From positions 124,001-188,000 of the forward strand of contig JBFPJN010000005.1 in assembly GCA_040839025.1 (NCBI GenBank): DNA of 64,000 bases, in the 5' to 3' direction. Positions 19,354 through 28,324 of this stretch are shown piece by piece. The stretch is from Alphaproteobacteria bacterium LSUCC0719 (GTDB lineage Bacteria > Pseudomonadota > Alphaproteobacteria > Puniceispirillales > Puniceispirillaceae). The notes beneath the pieces are model-generated. The model saw only the letters and a list, made by a program, of their open reading frames with translations, ran no database searches and was not told where the DNA came from. The position numbers and the translations under genes are program-made. Each line of letters starts with the position of its first letter. Position 1 is the stretch's first letter.

Positions 19354-20910
19354 TCAGTGATTGAAGTGCCGCATACCCGTCATCGCCATTACGATTCCAG
19401 CCTCATCGGCGACGGCAATCACGGTTTCGTCAGCCTTTGATCCGCCCGGCTGGATCACGGCCGTGGCCCCCGCATCGATCAGCGCCGCCAGCCCGTCGGC
19501 AAACGGAAAGAACGCATCCGATGCCGCCACAGATCCGATTGTTCTGGGGGTCTGCCAGCCATTGTGGGTGGCTGCATCACGTGCCTTCTGGGCGGCGATG
19601 CGGGCCGAATCGACGCGGCTCATCTGGCCGGCCCCGACCCCGACCGTACACAGATCGCGGGCAAAGACGATGGCGTTGGATTTCACATGTTTGACCACGC
19701 GCCAGGCAAACATCATGTCGGCAAGCTGGGCGGCATCGGGCAGGGCGCTGGTAACGATTTTCAGATCGGCGGCGGTGATCATGCCGCTGTCGCGCGACTG
19801 CGCCAGAAACCCGCCACTGACCGATTTGATCTTCACCGCGTTGCTGTCCGCTGTCGGCATGGCACCTGTTGTCAGCAGACGCAGGTTGGGCTTTTCAGCC
19901 AGAATGGCGCGTGCCTGCTCGTCGGCATCCGGCGCAATCACCACTTCGGTGAAGATGCTGGTGATACGGCGGGCTGTCTCGCCGTCAAGCGGCATGTTGG
20001 CGGCGACAATGCCACCAAAGGCGCTGACCGGATCGGCGGCAAGCGCCGCGTCCCATGCCTCGCCAAGCGATCCTGCCGAGGCAACCCCGCACGGGTTGGC
20101 GTGTTTGATGATCGCAATTGTCGGATCGGTGAATTCGGCGGCCAGTTCGAAGGCCGCGTCGGTGTCGTTCAGATTGTTGTAGGATAGCGGCTTGCCCTGA
20201 ATCTGGGTTGCGCTTGCGACACCGGGCCGGGCCGGACCGGCGGCATAGAGGGCGGCCTTCTGGTGCGGGTTTTCGCCATAGCGCAATTCCTGAAGCCGGC
20301 GCCCGGCAACGGTCATGGACTCACCCAGCCCGTCACCCGCCATCCAGTCGGCGATGGCCTGGTCATAGGCGGCGGTCCGCGCATAGACCCGGCCGGCAAG
20401 ACGGCGGCGTGTTTCCCGGCTGACCTCACCGGATGTGGCCAGCTCGTCGATCACACCGTCATAATCTGCCGGGTCGCACAGCACGGTGACAAATTCATGG
20501 TTCTTCGCTGCAGCACGAAGCATCGCCGGGCCGCCAATATCGATATATTCGACAAGGGTTGCAAAATCGTCGGTTTTCGCCCGCTGCTGTTCAAACGGAT
20601 AGAGATTGACCGCCAGCAGATCGATTCCCTCGATTCCCTGTTCCTGCATCGCTGCAAGATGCGCCTCATTGTCCCGCCGTGCCAGCAGACCGCCATGAAT
20701 ATTGGGATGAAGGGTCTTGACCCGTCCATCCATGATTTCAGGAAATCCGGTGACCTCGGCAACATCCGTGACCGCAAGCCCGGCCTCGCGAAGCGTGGTG
20801 GCGGTGCCGCCGGTGGACAGAATTTCAAAACCCTGCGCGACAAGGCTTGTGGCAAAGTCAATAAGGCCGGTCTTGTCGGAAACGGACAGAAGGGCACGCC
20901 GTGATGTCAT
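19354..20910 (-). CDS. purH: Bifunctional AICAR formyltransferase / IMP cyclohydrolase
   Basis: This enzyme performs the last two steps of IMP synthesis, using 10-formyl-THF. The 518-residue protein starts with the IMP cyclohydrolase (MGS-like) domain, including [12 protein letters not shown] and [14 protein letters not shown], and continues into the transformylase domain with [11 protein letters not shown] and the end [32 protein letters not shown] 20910 gives the family start; upstream in-frame codons precede the domain. It lies downstream of the heparinase-like gene, an order shared by many alphaproteobacteria. Confidence 0.97.
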   Translation of the reverse strand: MTSRRALLSVSDKTGLIDFATSLVAQGFEILSTGGTATTLREAGLAVTDVAEVTGFPEIMDGRVKTLHPNIHGGLLARRDNEAHLAAMQEQGIEGIDLLAVNLYPFEQQRAKTDDFATLVEYIDIGGPAMLRAAAKNHEFVTVLCDPADYDGVIDELATSGEVSRETRRRLAGRVYARTAAYDQAIADWMAGDGLGESMTVAGRRLQELRYGENPHQKAALYAAGPARPGVASATQIQGKPLSYNNLNDTDAAFELAAEFTDPTIAIIKHANPCGVASAGSLGEAWDAALAADPVSAFGGIVAANMPLDGETARRITSIFTEVVIAPDADEQARAILAEKPNLRLLTTGAMPTADSNAVKIKSVSGGFLAQSRDSGMITAADLKIVTSALPDAAQLADMMFAWRVVKHVKSNAIVFARDLCTVGVGAGQMSRVDSARIAAQKARDAATHNGWQTPRTIGSVAASDAFFPFADGLAALIDAGATAVIQPGGSKADETVIAVADEAGIVMAMTGMRHFNH

Positions 20911-21030
20911 GCTGAGGTTGCTCCGGTGTTTGCTGAAAAACTCGCCTGCCTTATGGCAAAGCCGCCGCCGAATGGCAATGCGAACCGGCACTGTGGTGTC
21001 ATCTTTATGTGCTGTTGATGAGGCGCGCGG

Positions 21031-22647
21031 CTATTGTGCGGTGCGGGTGAAAGCCCATTTGATTTCGTGCGAGCCCATGGTGCGAATGTCGCTGATCATG
21101 GCTTTGACGACAATCTGCTGGCTTGCCTGGCGAACGCCGTCTTCGAAATAGACTGAATTGTCGACATCGACCAAGCCACCAGACGCCTTGAAGGTCCAGC
21201 CAATCCGGCTGCCCCGGATTTTCATCAACACGGTGCCATTTGGCAGTGGCGCGGCGGTGATCCGGGGATGGAGGTGAAAACGGGCATAGGCAAGGTTGGG
21301 TATTTCCCCCGGTGCGCCGGTATATTCAAGCGTGTCCGACCCCCGCAGATTGGTGCCGCCGGTTCGCAGGTATAGTTTGCGATGGTGAAGAATGCCGTGC
21401 GATGCCTCAAATCCGTCATGTGAGGCAACGGCAAGAAGCCCGGATTGCGCTTCGCCAACCTCGACGCCGGACACCGAGGCGACTCGCCCATCCTGAAGTC
21501 GTGATGAATTCTGATTGTCCAGCCCGACCGTTGAATGTGCCGCTGTCGAACACATGACTCTGCGCAGCGTTGGATCCGTCATCATCTGACCCGAATTGAC
21601 AATCATTCTGGTCTGGCCAACGCTCATTTCGAACCCCAGCGTGCCAAGGCCGGTCACGGTGTCGTCGCCGGCCCTTTTCGGCTCGCCGGCATCCATGATC
21701 ACAACGGTACGGCCACTGCCAATGCGAAGGAACCCGCTATAGGGTGCCTGCTGCATGGTCTTGTTGCGGGTTCCGGATCGGGACAGGGTTTCCTCGATGA
21801 TGTTTGTCGGCAGTCTGCCGGCACCATTGAAATGCGCCAGACTTCCATCGCCATGACGCCACATCCGAACAATCCCCCCCATCCGGTCAATCGTCTCGGC
21901 AAGCTCGGTTCCGTCGGCACCGGCAAGGCTTGTCGCCATGCGGATTTCGACGAGCCGGCGCAGCAAAAGAATATGCCTGTCCGGCATGCGGCTGACATGG
22001 CCGCCATCGGGAAGGATGACAGCAGCAAGCTTGGGCATCAGGATATCGAGAAGGGCGTCGAGTCGGGTCGCATCGGCACCCATCGCGGCCTCGGCAAGGG
22101 CAAGCCCGCATAGCGCCCCGATCTGGTCATCCAGGCTGCGCATCCGCCGCCAGTCAATGGCAAGGCATCGCAGCTGCATTTCCACCGATGCGGCAAGCCT
22201 TTGCTGAAAATCCTCATCAGCGGAAATGCCGTACCAGCCGAAATTCAACGCCAGATGTGCCAGCCGTGCCCCCATGATGTCGGGACGCCAGTCGGGAAGG
22301 TGCCAGGTCTGATTGTCGGCAATCCACCGCGTGATCAGTTCCCGGGCCTTGACGCGCGCTGTGTCGCCACCCTCGGCACGCAGGTGACGCAGCCAGCCAA
22401 AGCGCGCGCCGTCTTCGTCATTCCAGGCTGGGACGGTCTGTCCCGTCGCCAGCCCCGCACCGCTGTGTGTCTCACCCTGCCACGGATCCTGCAGTCCGGC
22501 ACGCATCAGGCTTCGCGGCGCGCCACGGATCTGCCAGCCGAACAGGCCGCTCTGGCGGTACAGCCGTTCAATGCCGGACAGTCGCATGGGGCTTGATGGC
22601 CGCATGGGCATGGTCGCTGCCGATTGACTGTCGTCACGCCCCGCCAT
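21031..22647 (-). CDS. Heparinase II/III-like protein
   Basis: This protein of about 538 residues belongs to the heparinase II/III-like family, with an N-terminal alpha-toroid part (GLQDPWQGE, GARLAHLALNFGWYG) and a C-terminal beta-sheet part containing HSTVGLDNQNSSRL and HDGFEASHGILHHRKLYLR. The histidine and tyrosine-rich central portion resembles polysaccharide lyases. In alphaproteobacteria this gene sits conserved between rsmB and purH, and its substrate there is unknown. No signal peptide is evident. ATG 22647 follows rsmB by 39 bases, so they are probably cotranscribed. Confidence 0.88.
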   Translation of the reverse strand: MAGRDDSQSAATMPMRPSSPMRLSGIERLYRQSGLFGWQIRGAPRSLMRAGLQDPWQGETHSGAGLATGQTVPAWNDEDGARFGWLRHLRAEGGDTARVKARELITRWIADNQTWHLPDWRPDIMGARLAHLALNFGWYGISADEDFQQRLAASVEMQLRCLAIDWRRMRSLDDQIGALCGLALAEAAMGADATRLDALLDILMPKLAAVILPDGGHVSRMPDRHILLLRRLVEIRMATSLAGADGTELAETIDRMGGIVRMWRHGDGSLAHFNGAGRLPTNIIEETLSRSGTRNKTMQQAPYSGFLRIGSGRTVVIMDAGEPKRAGDDTVTGLGTLGFEMSVGQTRMIVNSGQMMTDPTLRRVMCSTAAHSTVGLDNQNSSRLQDGRVASVSGVEVGEAQSGLLAVASHDGFEASHGILHHRKLYLRTGGTNLRGSDTLEYTGAPGEIPNLAYARFHLHPRITAAPLPNGTVLMKIRGSRIGWTFKASGGLVDVDNSVYFEDGVRQASQQIVVKAMISDIRTMGSHEIKWAFTRTAQ

Positions 22648-22686
22648 CACCTGCTTCCCTGCTCCTGTCGCTTGCCAAACCGGATT

Positions 22687-24033
22687 TTATCCATGCCTGG
22701 ATTTCAACCTGGCAATATAGAAGCCGTCAACACCGCCAAACGTTGCAAAATCCGCGGGCACAATCCGCAGCGTCCCTGCCTCTGTCAGCGCCGGCGCAAA
22801 CCATCCGGCTTCCTGTGGCAGGACAGGGTCAATCATCATGTGGCTGTCTGGTCGGCGCAAATAGGCGTCGATGATGGCTTCTCCTTCTTCATGCTGAAGC
22901 GAACAGGTGGCGTAAATAAGGCACCCGCCCGGCGCCAGCCATTCGCCGGCCGCGGCAAGAAGTTCGCTCTGGGTCTTTGCAAGTTTTTCGACATCTGCAG
23001 CTGTTCGATGTCCCGGCACGTCGGGACGGCGGCGCAGCGTTCCGGTCGCCGAACAGGGCGCGTCGATCAGCACGGCATCAACCTTGTCTTCGGGCCGGTA
23101 GCGACGTCCGTCCGTCTGAACAAGCTCTGCCGTCATGTTCAGGCGTTGCAGGTTCCGCCGCAGAATTCTCAGCCGTCGCTCGGATGTGTCGATGGCGGTC
23201 ACCTGCGCGCCGGCGGTGACAAGCTGGGCTGTCTTGCCACCTGGCGCGGCGCACAGATCGACAACCCGGCGTCCGGCAATGTCGCCGAACAGGCGTGCAG
23301 GCAATGCGGCGGCGGCGTCCTGAACCCACCATGAACCGTCCTCAAAGCCGGCAAGCTGTGTCGGGTCGCCGTCAAAATCACGGCGAACTGTATGTCCGTC
23401 GACAAGAATACCATCAAGCTGTGCCGCCCAGTCGGTCGGGTCACGCAAGGGCGTGATATCCAGCGGTGGCGGCACCATCGCCAGTTCCATGGTCTGACGG
23501 GTGCGTTCCCGGCCCCAGTGATGGTGCCATGACTGCAGGATCCAGTCCGGCAGGTTGTCTTCCGGATTTGTCGTGGCCAGGATTTCAATCCCATCACGTG
23601 ACAGGCGTCGCATCACCGCATTGGCAAGCCCGGTCATGCTGTCAAAACCTGCCGCGCGCATCAGATCCACCGTGCTGTCGACGGCGGCATGGGCCCCGGT
23701 TTCAAGAAACAGCAGCTGTGCCGCGCCCAGACGCAATATTTCGACGGCGTCCCGGCTGCGCCCCGCCGGACGTTTGGTCATGATCTGGTCAAGCACCCTG
23801 TCGATCTGTCCACCGCGACGCAGTACCGTTGTCACCAGCAGCCGGACAAAGGCACGGTCACGCGGTGCCAGATCGCCGGTATGGCGCAGCCCGTCATCCA
23901 GATGTCGTCCCCCGGAAACGTCCTGCAGCGCCCTGAAAGCGGCCAGACGGCTGGCAACGCCGCTCTTGGCCATCTTGTGGGGTGCAGGTGATGCTGATGG
24001 GGTGGCCGTATGGCTCGGCTTGTTTTTACGCAT
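22687..24033 (-). CDS. rsmB: 16S rRNA (cytosine-C5)-methyltransferase RsmB-like
   Basis: This SAM-dependent enzyme methylates a cytosine in 16S rRNA. The 448-residue protein has an N-terminal NusB-like helical domain (ASRLAAFRALQDV, GDLAPRDRAFVRLLVTTVLRR) and a C-terminal Rossmann domain with the SAM motif VVDLCAAPGGKTAQL. The two catalytic cysteine motifs are IDAPCSATGTLRRRPD and IYATCSLQHEEGE. ATG 24033 is used, with another ATG at 24045. It is divergent from the small DUF1674 gene. Confidence 0.94.
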   Translation of the reverse strand: MRKNKPSHTATPSASPAPHKMAKSGVASRLAAFRALQDVSGGRHLDDGLRHTGDLAPRDRAFVRLLVTTVLRRGGQIDRVLDQIMTKRPAGRSRDAVEILRLGAAQLLFLETGAHAAVDSTVDLMRAAGFDSMTGLANAVMRRLSRDGIEILATTNPEDNLPDWILQSWHHHWGRERTRQTMELAMVPPPLDITPLRDPTDWAAQLDGILVDGHTVRRDFDGDPTQLAGFEDGSWWVQDAAAALPARLFGDIAGRRVVDLCAAPGGKTAQLVTAGAQVTAIDTSERRLRILRRNLQRLNMTAELVQTDGRRYRPEDKVDAVLIDAPCSATGTLRRRPDVPGHRTAADVEKLAKTQSELLAAAGEWLAPGGCLIYATCSLQHEEGEAIIDAYLRRPDSHMMIDPVLPQEAGWFAPALTEAGTLRIVPADFATFGGVDGFYIARLKSRHG

Positions 24034-24055
24034 GTCACGGGGCATATAGGTTTTC

Positions 24056-24217
24056 ATGGACACTGACAAGACAGACACCGCACGCAACACCGATCCGGCA
24101 CAGCCCGAACGACCGGAAACCGACCCGGATGTGCCGGTTGAGGTCAATGGTCCGAAAGGTCCGGAACCAACACGCTATGGCGATTGGGAACAAAAGGGTC
24201 GCTGCAGCGATTTCTAG
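24056..24217 (+). CDS. DUF1674 / SDHAF4-like small protein
   Basis: This 53-residue protein was found by eye. It has an acidic, disordered N-terminal half and ends in the diagnostic motif GPEPTRYGDWEQKGRCSDF of the DUF1674 family, related to succinate dehydrogenase assembly factor 4, which binds the flavinated SdhA subunit in mitochondria. The ATG at 24056 is 22 bases from the start of rsmB on the other strand, an arrangement common in alphaproteobacteria. No succinate dehydrogenase gene is in the window. Confidence 0.92.
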   Translation: MDTDKTDTARNTDPAQPERPETDPDVPVEVNGPKGPEPTRYGDWEQKGRCSDF

Positions 24218-24250
24218 AATGCGGACAGCTGGCATGTGGACAGGCCGATG

Positions 24251-24589
24251 ATGGCACGGATGAAAACCGAAATGCTGGTCGGTGCCGCCCTGCGGATTGC
24301 CGGTGGCGAATTGATCGACTGTGTTGTGCTGCGTCGGGGCAATGCCGAGGCCGGTGCCATTCTTGTTCATATCGATGCGCTGGATGGTCGGCATCGTCTG
24401 CTGGCGCGATCGCTGGAATTTGACGGCAGCTATGGATGGAGACCCGTTGTTGGCGGGCTGCATGATGATGGCTGGGTTGGCGAGGACACGGTGGAGACCA
24501 GATTGCGACGGGAAATGGAAATCGACCCGGACGCATGGGTTCTGGCCATACAGGATAGAAAGGCGCGCAATCCCTTTGATCTTCTCTGA
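24251..24589 (+). CDS. DUF1491 family protein
   Basis: This 112-residue protein matches the alphaproteobacterial DUF1491 family, with the typical beginning MARMKTEMLVGAALRIA, a middle strand AGAILVHID, and the end WVGEDTVETRLRREMEIDPDAWVLAIQDR. The family has no assigned function. Starts at 24236 (GTG), 24248, 24251 and 24260 are in frame; MARMKTE is the most family-like. It lies 33 bases after the DUF1674 gene and is probably in the same transcript. Confidence 0.85.
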   Translation: MARMKTEMLVGAALRIAGGELIDCVVLRRGNAEAGAILVHIDALDGRHRLLARSLEFDGSYGWRPVVGGLHDDGWVGEDTVETRLRREMEIDPDAWVLAIQDRKARNPFDLL

Positions 24590-24653
24590 CCGTCCTGCCG
24601 GCTGAGCTGCCGCGCGGTGGCTTCGCCTGCCGACTTGTTATATAGAAGGGGCC

Positions 24654-25673
24654 ATGACAGACAACACGACATCAGGTCCAGCGCTGGACCGGCGCCTGTG
24701 CGTGGCGCCGATGATGGATTGGACGGACCGGCATTGTCGGCACTTCCACAGCCACATCGCGCCCGGCGCCCTGCTGTTTACCGAAATGGTGACGGCAGAC
24801 GCGGTGATCCACGGTGATCGTGACAGGTTGCTGGCGCAGGCCCCCGAAGACATCAACGCCGGCGTTCGCGTGGCGCTGCAGCTTGGTGGCAGCGATCCGG
24901 ACAGACTTGCCGAGGCAACAAATCTTGCCGCCGGTTACGGCTATGCCGAAATCAACCTGAATGCCGGCTGCCCGTCTGACCGGGTGCAGTCCGGGCGGTT
25001 TGGTGCCTGTCTGATGGCGGAACCGAACCTGGTTGCAGACTGCATGGCGGCGATCAAGGCCGCCACCGATCTGCCGGTGACGGTGAAATGCCGGATCGGG
25101 ATCGATGATATGGACCCCGAGGCGGGTTTGGATCATTTTGTCGATACGGTGACCGCGGCCGGCGTCACGGTGATCTATCTCCATGCCCGCAAAGCCTGGC
25201 TGAATGGTCTCAGCCCGAAGGAGAACCGGGATATTCCGCCGTTGGATTATGACCGTGCCCACCGACTTGCCGAACGCCGCCCGGACCTTGATATCATTCT
25301 GAACGGGGGCCTCGACACAGTGGATGTGGTGATGCCGGAGCTGGACCGCTTTGCCGGTGTCATGCTTGGCAGGGCCGCCTATCGCACGCCGATGATCCTG
25401 GCTGACCTTCTGGCTGCCATGGATCGCCGCATGATGCCGTCGCGGCTTGAAATTGCCGGTCGGATGGCGGATTACGCTGACCGTCAGGTTGCCGAAGGGG
25501 TGCCGCTGCACACCATCACGCGCCATATGCTGGGCCTCTATCACGGCCAGCGCGGGGCGCGGCTGTGGAGACGCCATCTTGGCGAAGAGGCGCGCAACCG
25601 CCGTGATGGTGGCGGGCTGATCCGCGAGGTTGCCGCCGCCTGCGAGGCGATGATGACCGGCATTGCCGCATGA
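24654..25673 (+). CDS. dusA: tRNA-dihydrouridine synthase A
   Basis: This FMN enzyme reduces uridines in the tRNA D loop. The 339-residue protein begins with the TIM-barrel motif CVAPMMDWTDRHCR, has the catalytic cysteine in NLNAGCPSDRVQSGRFGACLM, and the DusA-specific loop HARKAWLNGLSPKENRDIPPL. The flavin-binding end is ILNGGLDTVD and GVMLGRAAY. It is followed 42 bases later by yciB. Confidence 0.96.
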   Translation: MTDNTTSGPALDRRLCVAPMMDWTDRHCRHFHSHIAPGALLFTEMVTADAVIHGDRDRLLAQAPEDINAGVRVALQLGGSDPDRLAEATNLAAGYGYAEINLNAGCPSDRVQSGRFGACLMAEPNLVADCMAAIKAATDLPVTVKCRIGIDDMDPEAGLDHFVDTVTAAGVTVIYLHARKAWLNGLSPKENRDIPPLDYDRAHRLAERRPDLDIILNGGLDTVDVVMPELDRFAGVMLGRAAYRTPMILADLLAAMDRRMMPSRLEIAGRMADYADRQVAEGVPLHTITRHMLGLYHGQRGARLWRRHLGEEARNRRDGGGLIREVAAACEAMMTGIAA

Positions 25674-25715
25674 TGTCCCCGTATCCAACGCCCCGACCGA
25701 CCTGGAGCCAATGAC

Positions 25716-26345
25716 GTGAACGAACCTGTAAATTCAGACCAGAACAACCCCCAGGATAGCCGCGCCGGCACCGATTCCGGGTCCGGCGAACGCTCGCCTG
25801 CAGAACGGCCGGGCCGCAAAATGCTGCTCGATCTCGGTCCGCTGGTGGTGTTCTTTGCCGTCAATTACATGACCGGGGATTTCATGCTGGCGGTGAAGGT
25901 GCTTGTCGGCACAACCATCGTGGCGCTGGCGGTAGGCTGGGTGCTGGAACGCCGGGTTTCGATGATGGCGCTCGTCGGCTGCATTGCAGTGGCATTTTTT
26001 GGCGGGCTTTCGGTCTGGTTCGACAATGATCTGTTCATCAAGATCAAGCCGACGGTGCTGACATGTCTGCTGGCGGCGGTGATCGCCGGCGGCAGGCTGA
26101 TCGGACGCAATCCGCTTGGTGCCATCATGGGCTCACAGCTTCGCATGTCCGATGCCGGATGGCGCGCCATCAGCTGGGTCTGGGTGGCAATGTTCCTGAC
26201 CACGGCACTGGCCAATGAAATTGCCTGGCGAACCATGAGTACAAGCGATTGGGTAACCTTCAAGGTCTTCGGAATAACCGCCATTTCACTGGTGTTCACC
26301 GCGATCAGCGTGCCCATCATGACGCGACATCAGATTGAAGAATAA
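25716..26345 (+). CDS. Inner membrane septation protein A (YciB/IspZ family)
   Basis: This is a multi-spanning inner membrane protein linked to cell-envelope maintenance and division. The 209-residue product has a hydrophilic Asp/Ser/Pro-rich extension of about 34 residues, then LLDLGPLVVFFAVNYMTGDFM and around five helices. The family motif KIKPTVLTCLLAAVIAGG and the end AWRTMSTSDWVTFKVFG are visible. The start is a GTG; an adjacent ATG is out of frame and stops at once. The extension is longer than in E. coli YciB. Confidence 0.9.
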   Translation: MNEPVNSDQNNPQDSRAGTDSGSGERSPAERPGRKMLLDLGPLVVFFAVNYMTGDFMLAVKVLVGTTIVALAVGWVLERRVSMMALVGCIAVAFFGGLSVWFDNDLFIKIKPTVLTCLLAAVIAGGRLIGRNPLGAIMGSQLRMSDAGWRAISWVWVAMFLTTALANEIAWRTMSTSDWVTFKVFGITAISLVFTAISVPIMTRHQIEE

Positions 26346-26489
26346 CGCTGATATCCGCCATATTCCGCCAGCAGTGTCGTGAAACAAATAGATTCGGTCG
26401 CGCTTGCCCCACAGTCCGGTGGTGGCATGCCGCAATCCTGAAGTCGCAACCAACCGGCAAAATTGCCGCCTCGACGACGGAGCGATAAC

Positions 26490-27194
26490 ATGGCTGATGA
26501 AGAGGATATCATCCTTGCCGAGCTGGATGACGATGAACTTGTCCAGCAAATGCATGACGATCTCTATGACGGTCTTCAGGACGAAATCCGTGAAGGTGTC
26601 GAGATCCTGCTGGCGCGTGGCTGGACACCCTATGATGTCCTGACCAAGGCGCTTGTTGAAGGCATGACCATTGTTGGAATCGATTTCCGCGACGGCATCC
26701 TGTTCGTTCCCGAAGTGCTGATGGCTGCCAACGCGATGAAGGCGGGGATGACAATCCTGCGGCCATTACTGGCAGAGACCGGCGCGCCGAAGGTTGGCTC
26801 GATGGTCATCGGCACGGTCAAGGGCGATATCCATGATATCGGCAAGAACCTTGTCTCGATGATGCTGGAAGGTGCTGGATTCGACGTCGTCGATATCGGG
26901 ATCAACAACCCGGTCGAGAACTATCTCGAGGCGCTTGAGGAACACAAGCCGGACATTCTGGGGATGTCGGCGCTGCTGACGACCACCATGCCTTACATGA
27001 AGGTTGTCATTGACGCGCTTGTCGAAAAGGGTATCCGCGACGACTACATCGTTCTTGTCGGCGGTGCGCCGCTGAACGAGGCGTTCGCCGACTCGATCGG
27101 TGCCGACGCCTATTGCCGGGATGCCGCGGTGGCTGTCGAGACAGCCAAGGAAATGGTGGCAGCCAAGCGCAGCGGGGAAGCGGCAGCTGGCTGA
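26490..27194 (+). CDS. Corrinoid-binding methyl carrier protein (MtbC/MttC/MtgC-like)
   Basis: This protein would carry a methyl group on a cob(I)amide cofactor between two methyltransferases. The 234-residue product has a four-helix cap domain (residues 30-95) and a Rossmann-type B12 domain with the base-off motif GDIHDIGKN, where H115 is the expected cobalt ligand, then GINNPVE and LVGGAPLNEAFA. The first 32 residues are strongly acidic, with about 14 Asp/Glu and no Arg/Lys, which is unusual. ATG 26490 has a GGAG site upstream. It is the first gene of a run of six in the same direction. Which amine methyltransferase it serves is not shown here; the MttB homologue at 59-60.7 kb is the candidate. 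Confidence 0.93.
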   Translation: MADEEDIILAELDDDELVQQMHDDLYDGLQDEIREGVEILLARGWTPYDVLTKALVEGMTIVGIDFRDGILFVPEVLMAANAMKAGMTILRPLLAETGAPKVGSMVIGTVKGDIHDIGKNLVSMMLEGAGFDVVDIGINNPVENYLEALEEHKPDILGMSALLTTTMPYMKVVIDALVEKGIRDDYIVLVGGAPLNEAFADSIGADAYCRDAAVAVETAKEMVAAKRSGEAAAG

Positions 27195-27201
27195 ACACGA
27201 C

Positions 27202-27834
27202 ATGGCACCAGCGCCGGATTCCGGTCTGACGCTGATCGCCTGTGGTGCGCTTGCGCGCGAACTGCTGACCATCACATCGCAATTTCCGGACGGGCAGGTC
27301 GATCTGACCTGCCTGCCGGCATCATGGCATAATCACCCGGAAAAGATTGTGCCCGGTCTCCGTCGCAAGCTGGCCTCGCTTCGGCGCAGGGGACGCCGGG
27401 TGGCCGTGGTCTATGGCGATTGTGGAACCGGTGGCGAGATTGACGCATTTCTGGAGTCGGAGAAGGTGGCGCGCATTCCGGGACCGCATTGCTACGAGAT
27501 GTATCTCCGGCAACCCGATTTTGATGATGAGATGGACCGCGAACTTGGAACCTTTTTCCTGACCGACTACATGGTCAGGCATTTCGAGCGCATCATCATG
27601 CAGGGGATGGGGCTGCGTCGCCATCCACAGCTTCGCGATCTTTATTTTGGCAATTATACCCGCGTTCTGTATATCGCCCAGACCGAAGACCCTGCGCTCG
27701 AGAAAAAGGCGCGGGCCGCGGCCGGCGAACTGGGACTTGCCTATCAATACCGTTTCGCCGGACTGGGCAGATTTGCGCCCTGGGTAAATGGACTTGTTGA
27801 TGGGCATGTCATGGCGGACAAGCAAGGAGACTGA
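27202..27834 (+). CDS. DUF1638 family protein in the corrinoid operon
   Basis: This 210-residue protein belongs to DUF1638, a family repeatedly found beside corrinoid methyltransferase genes but with no proven role. Visible segments are LIACGALARELL near the start, LPASWHNHPEKIVPGLR, VVYGDCGTGGEIDAF and GPHCYEMYL; the conserved Cys and His residues in those stretches could bind a metal or cofactor, which is inference. ATG 27202 follows the corrinoid gene by seven bases. Its stop overlaps the next gene's ATG, so it is translated with its neighbour. Confidence 0.88.
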   Translation: MAPAPDSGLTLIACGALARELLTITSQFPDGQVDLTCLPASWHNHPEKIVPGLRRKLASLRRRGRRVAVVYGDCGTGGEIDAFLESEKVARIPGPHCYEMYLRQPDFDDEMDRELGTFFLTDYMVRHFERIIMQGMGLRRHPQLRDLYFGNYTRVLYIAQTEDPALEKKARAAAGELGLAYQYRFAGLGRFAPWVNGLVDGHVMADKQGD

Positions 27835-28151
27835 TGATGGCGCAGCTGATCACCCTCTACTGGCGGGATATTCCGGCACAGGTCATTGCCGAACGTGGCC
27901 GTGGTCGCAAGCGCGAGCAGGCAAAAGTCGAACTGCATCGCCGGTTTGCCATCGCCATCGATGCGGCGGCAATGCGCGACGGCGCTGGGTCCACCGATGA
28001 TTATCTCGCCGAATGGCGTCGCGGTGCGCCTGTGGAATGTGGCGAGGATCTCGAGGCGGAGGCCGCCACCCGGGCAGCGGCGCTGGAGGCGGATTATCCT
28101 GCCGAGCGGGTCAGGATACTGGTTGAAAACGGTGGCCGGGAGACCGGCTGA
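27834..28151 (+). CDS. Short 'virulence factor' family protein in the corrinoid operon
   Basis: This 105-residue product matches a small conserved family, named 'virulence factor' in databases, typified by LITLYWRDIPAQVIAERGRGRKREQAK near the N-terminus and LEADYPAERVRILVENG at the C-terminus. Despite the name no toxin feature is seen. It is soluble and charged, with no signal peptide. The start overlaps the DUF1638 stop, and the pair occurs with corrinoid genes in other alphaproteobacteria, so it probably serves that pathway. Function unknown. Confidence 0.82.
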   Translation: MMAQLITLYWRDIPAQVIAERGRGRKREQAKVELHRRFAIAIDAAAMRDGAGSTDDYLAEWRRGAPVECGEDLEAEAATRAAALEADYPAERVRILVENGGRETG

Positions 28152-28324
28152 TCGGGCGTTGGATGCCGTATGTCGCATCCGGAAGATAGTGGGGCGTCGG
28201 CAAGCCATCGCGGGCGTGATGAAATCGCCATGCTGCCGCTCATCGAACAGGATGCCGCGATCATCGCGCCGGCCTGTTGGCAATCACTTTGACTGCGGGC
28301 CGTTTCATCAAGCCGGGCCCCGAT

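Noticed and set aside
26346-26489. Cobalamin riboswitch upstream of the corrinoid gene
   Set aside because: No B12-box-like sequence or extended fold could be made out in the 144-base gap.
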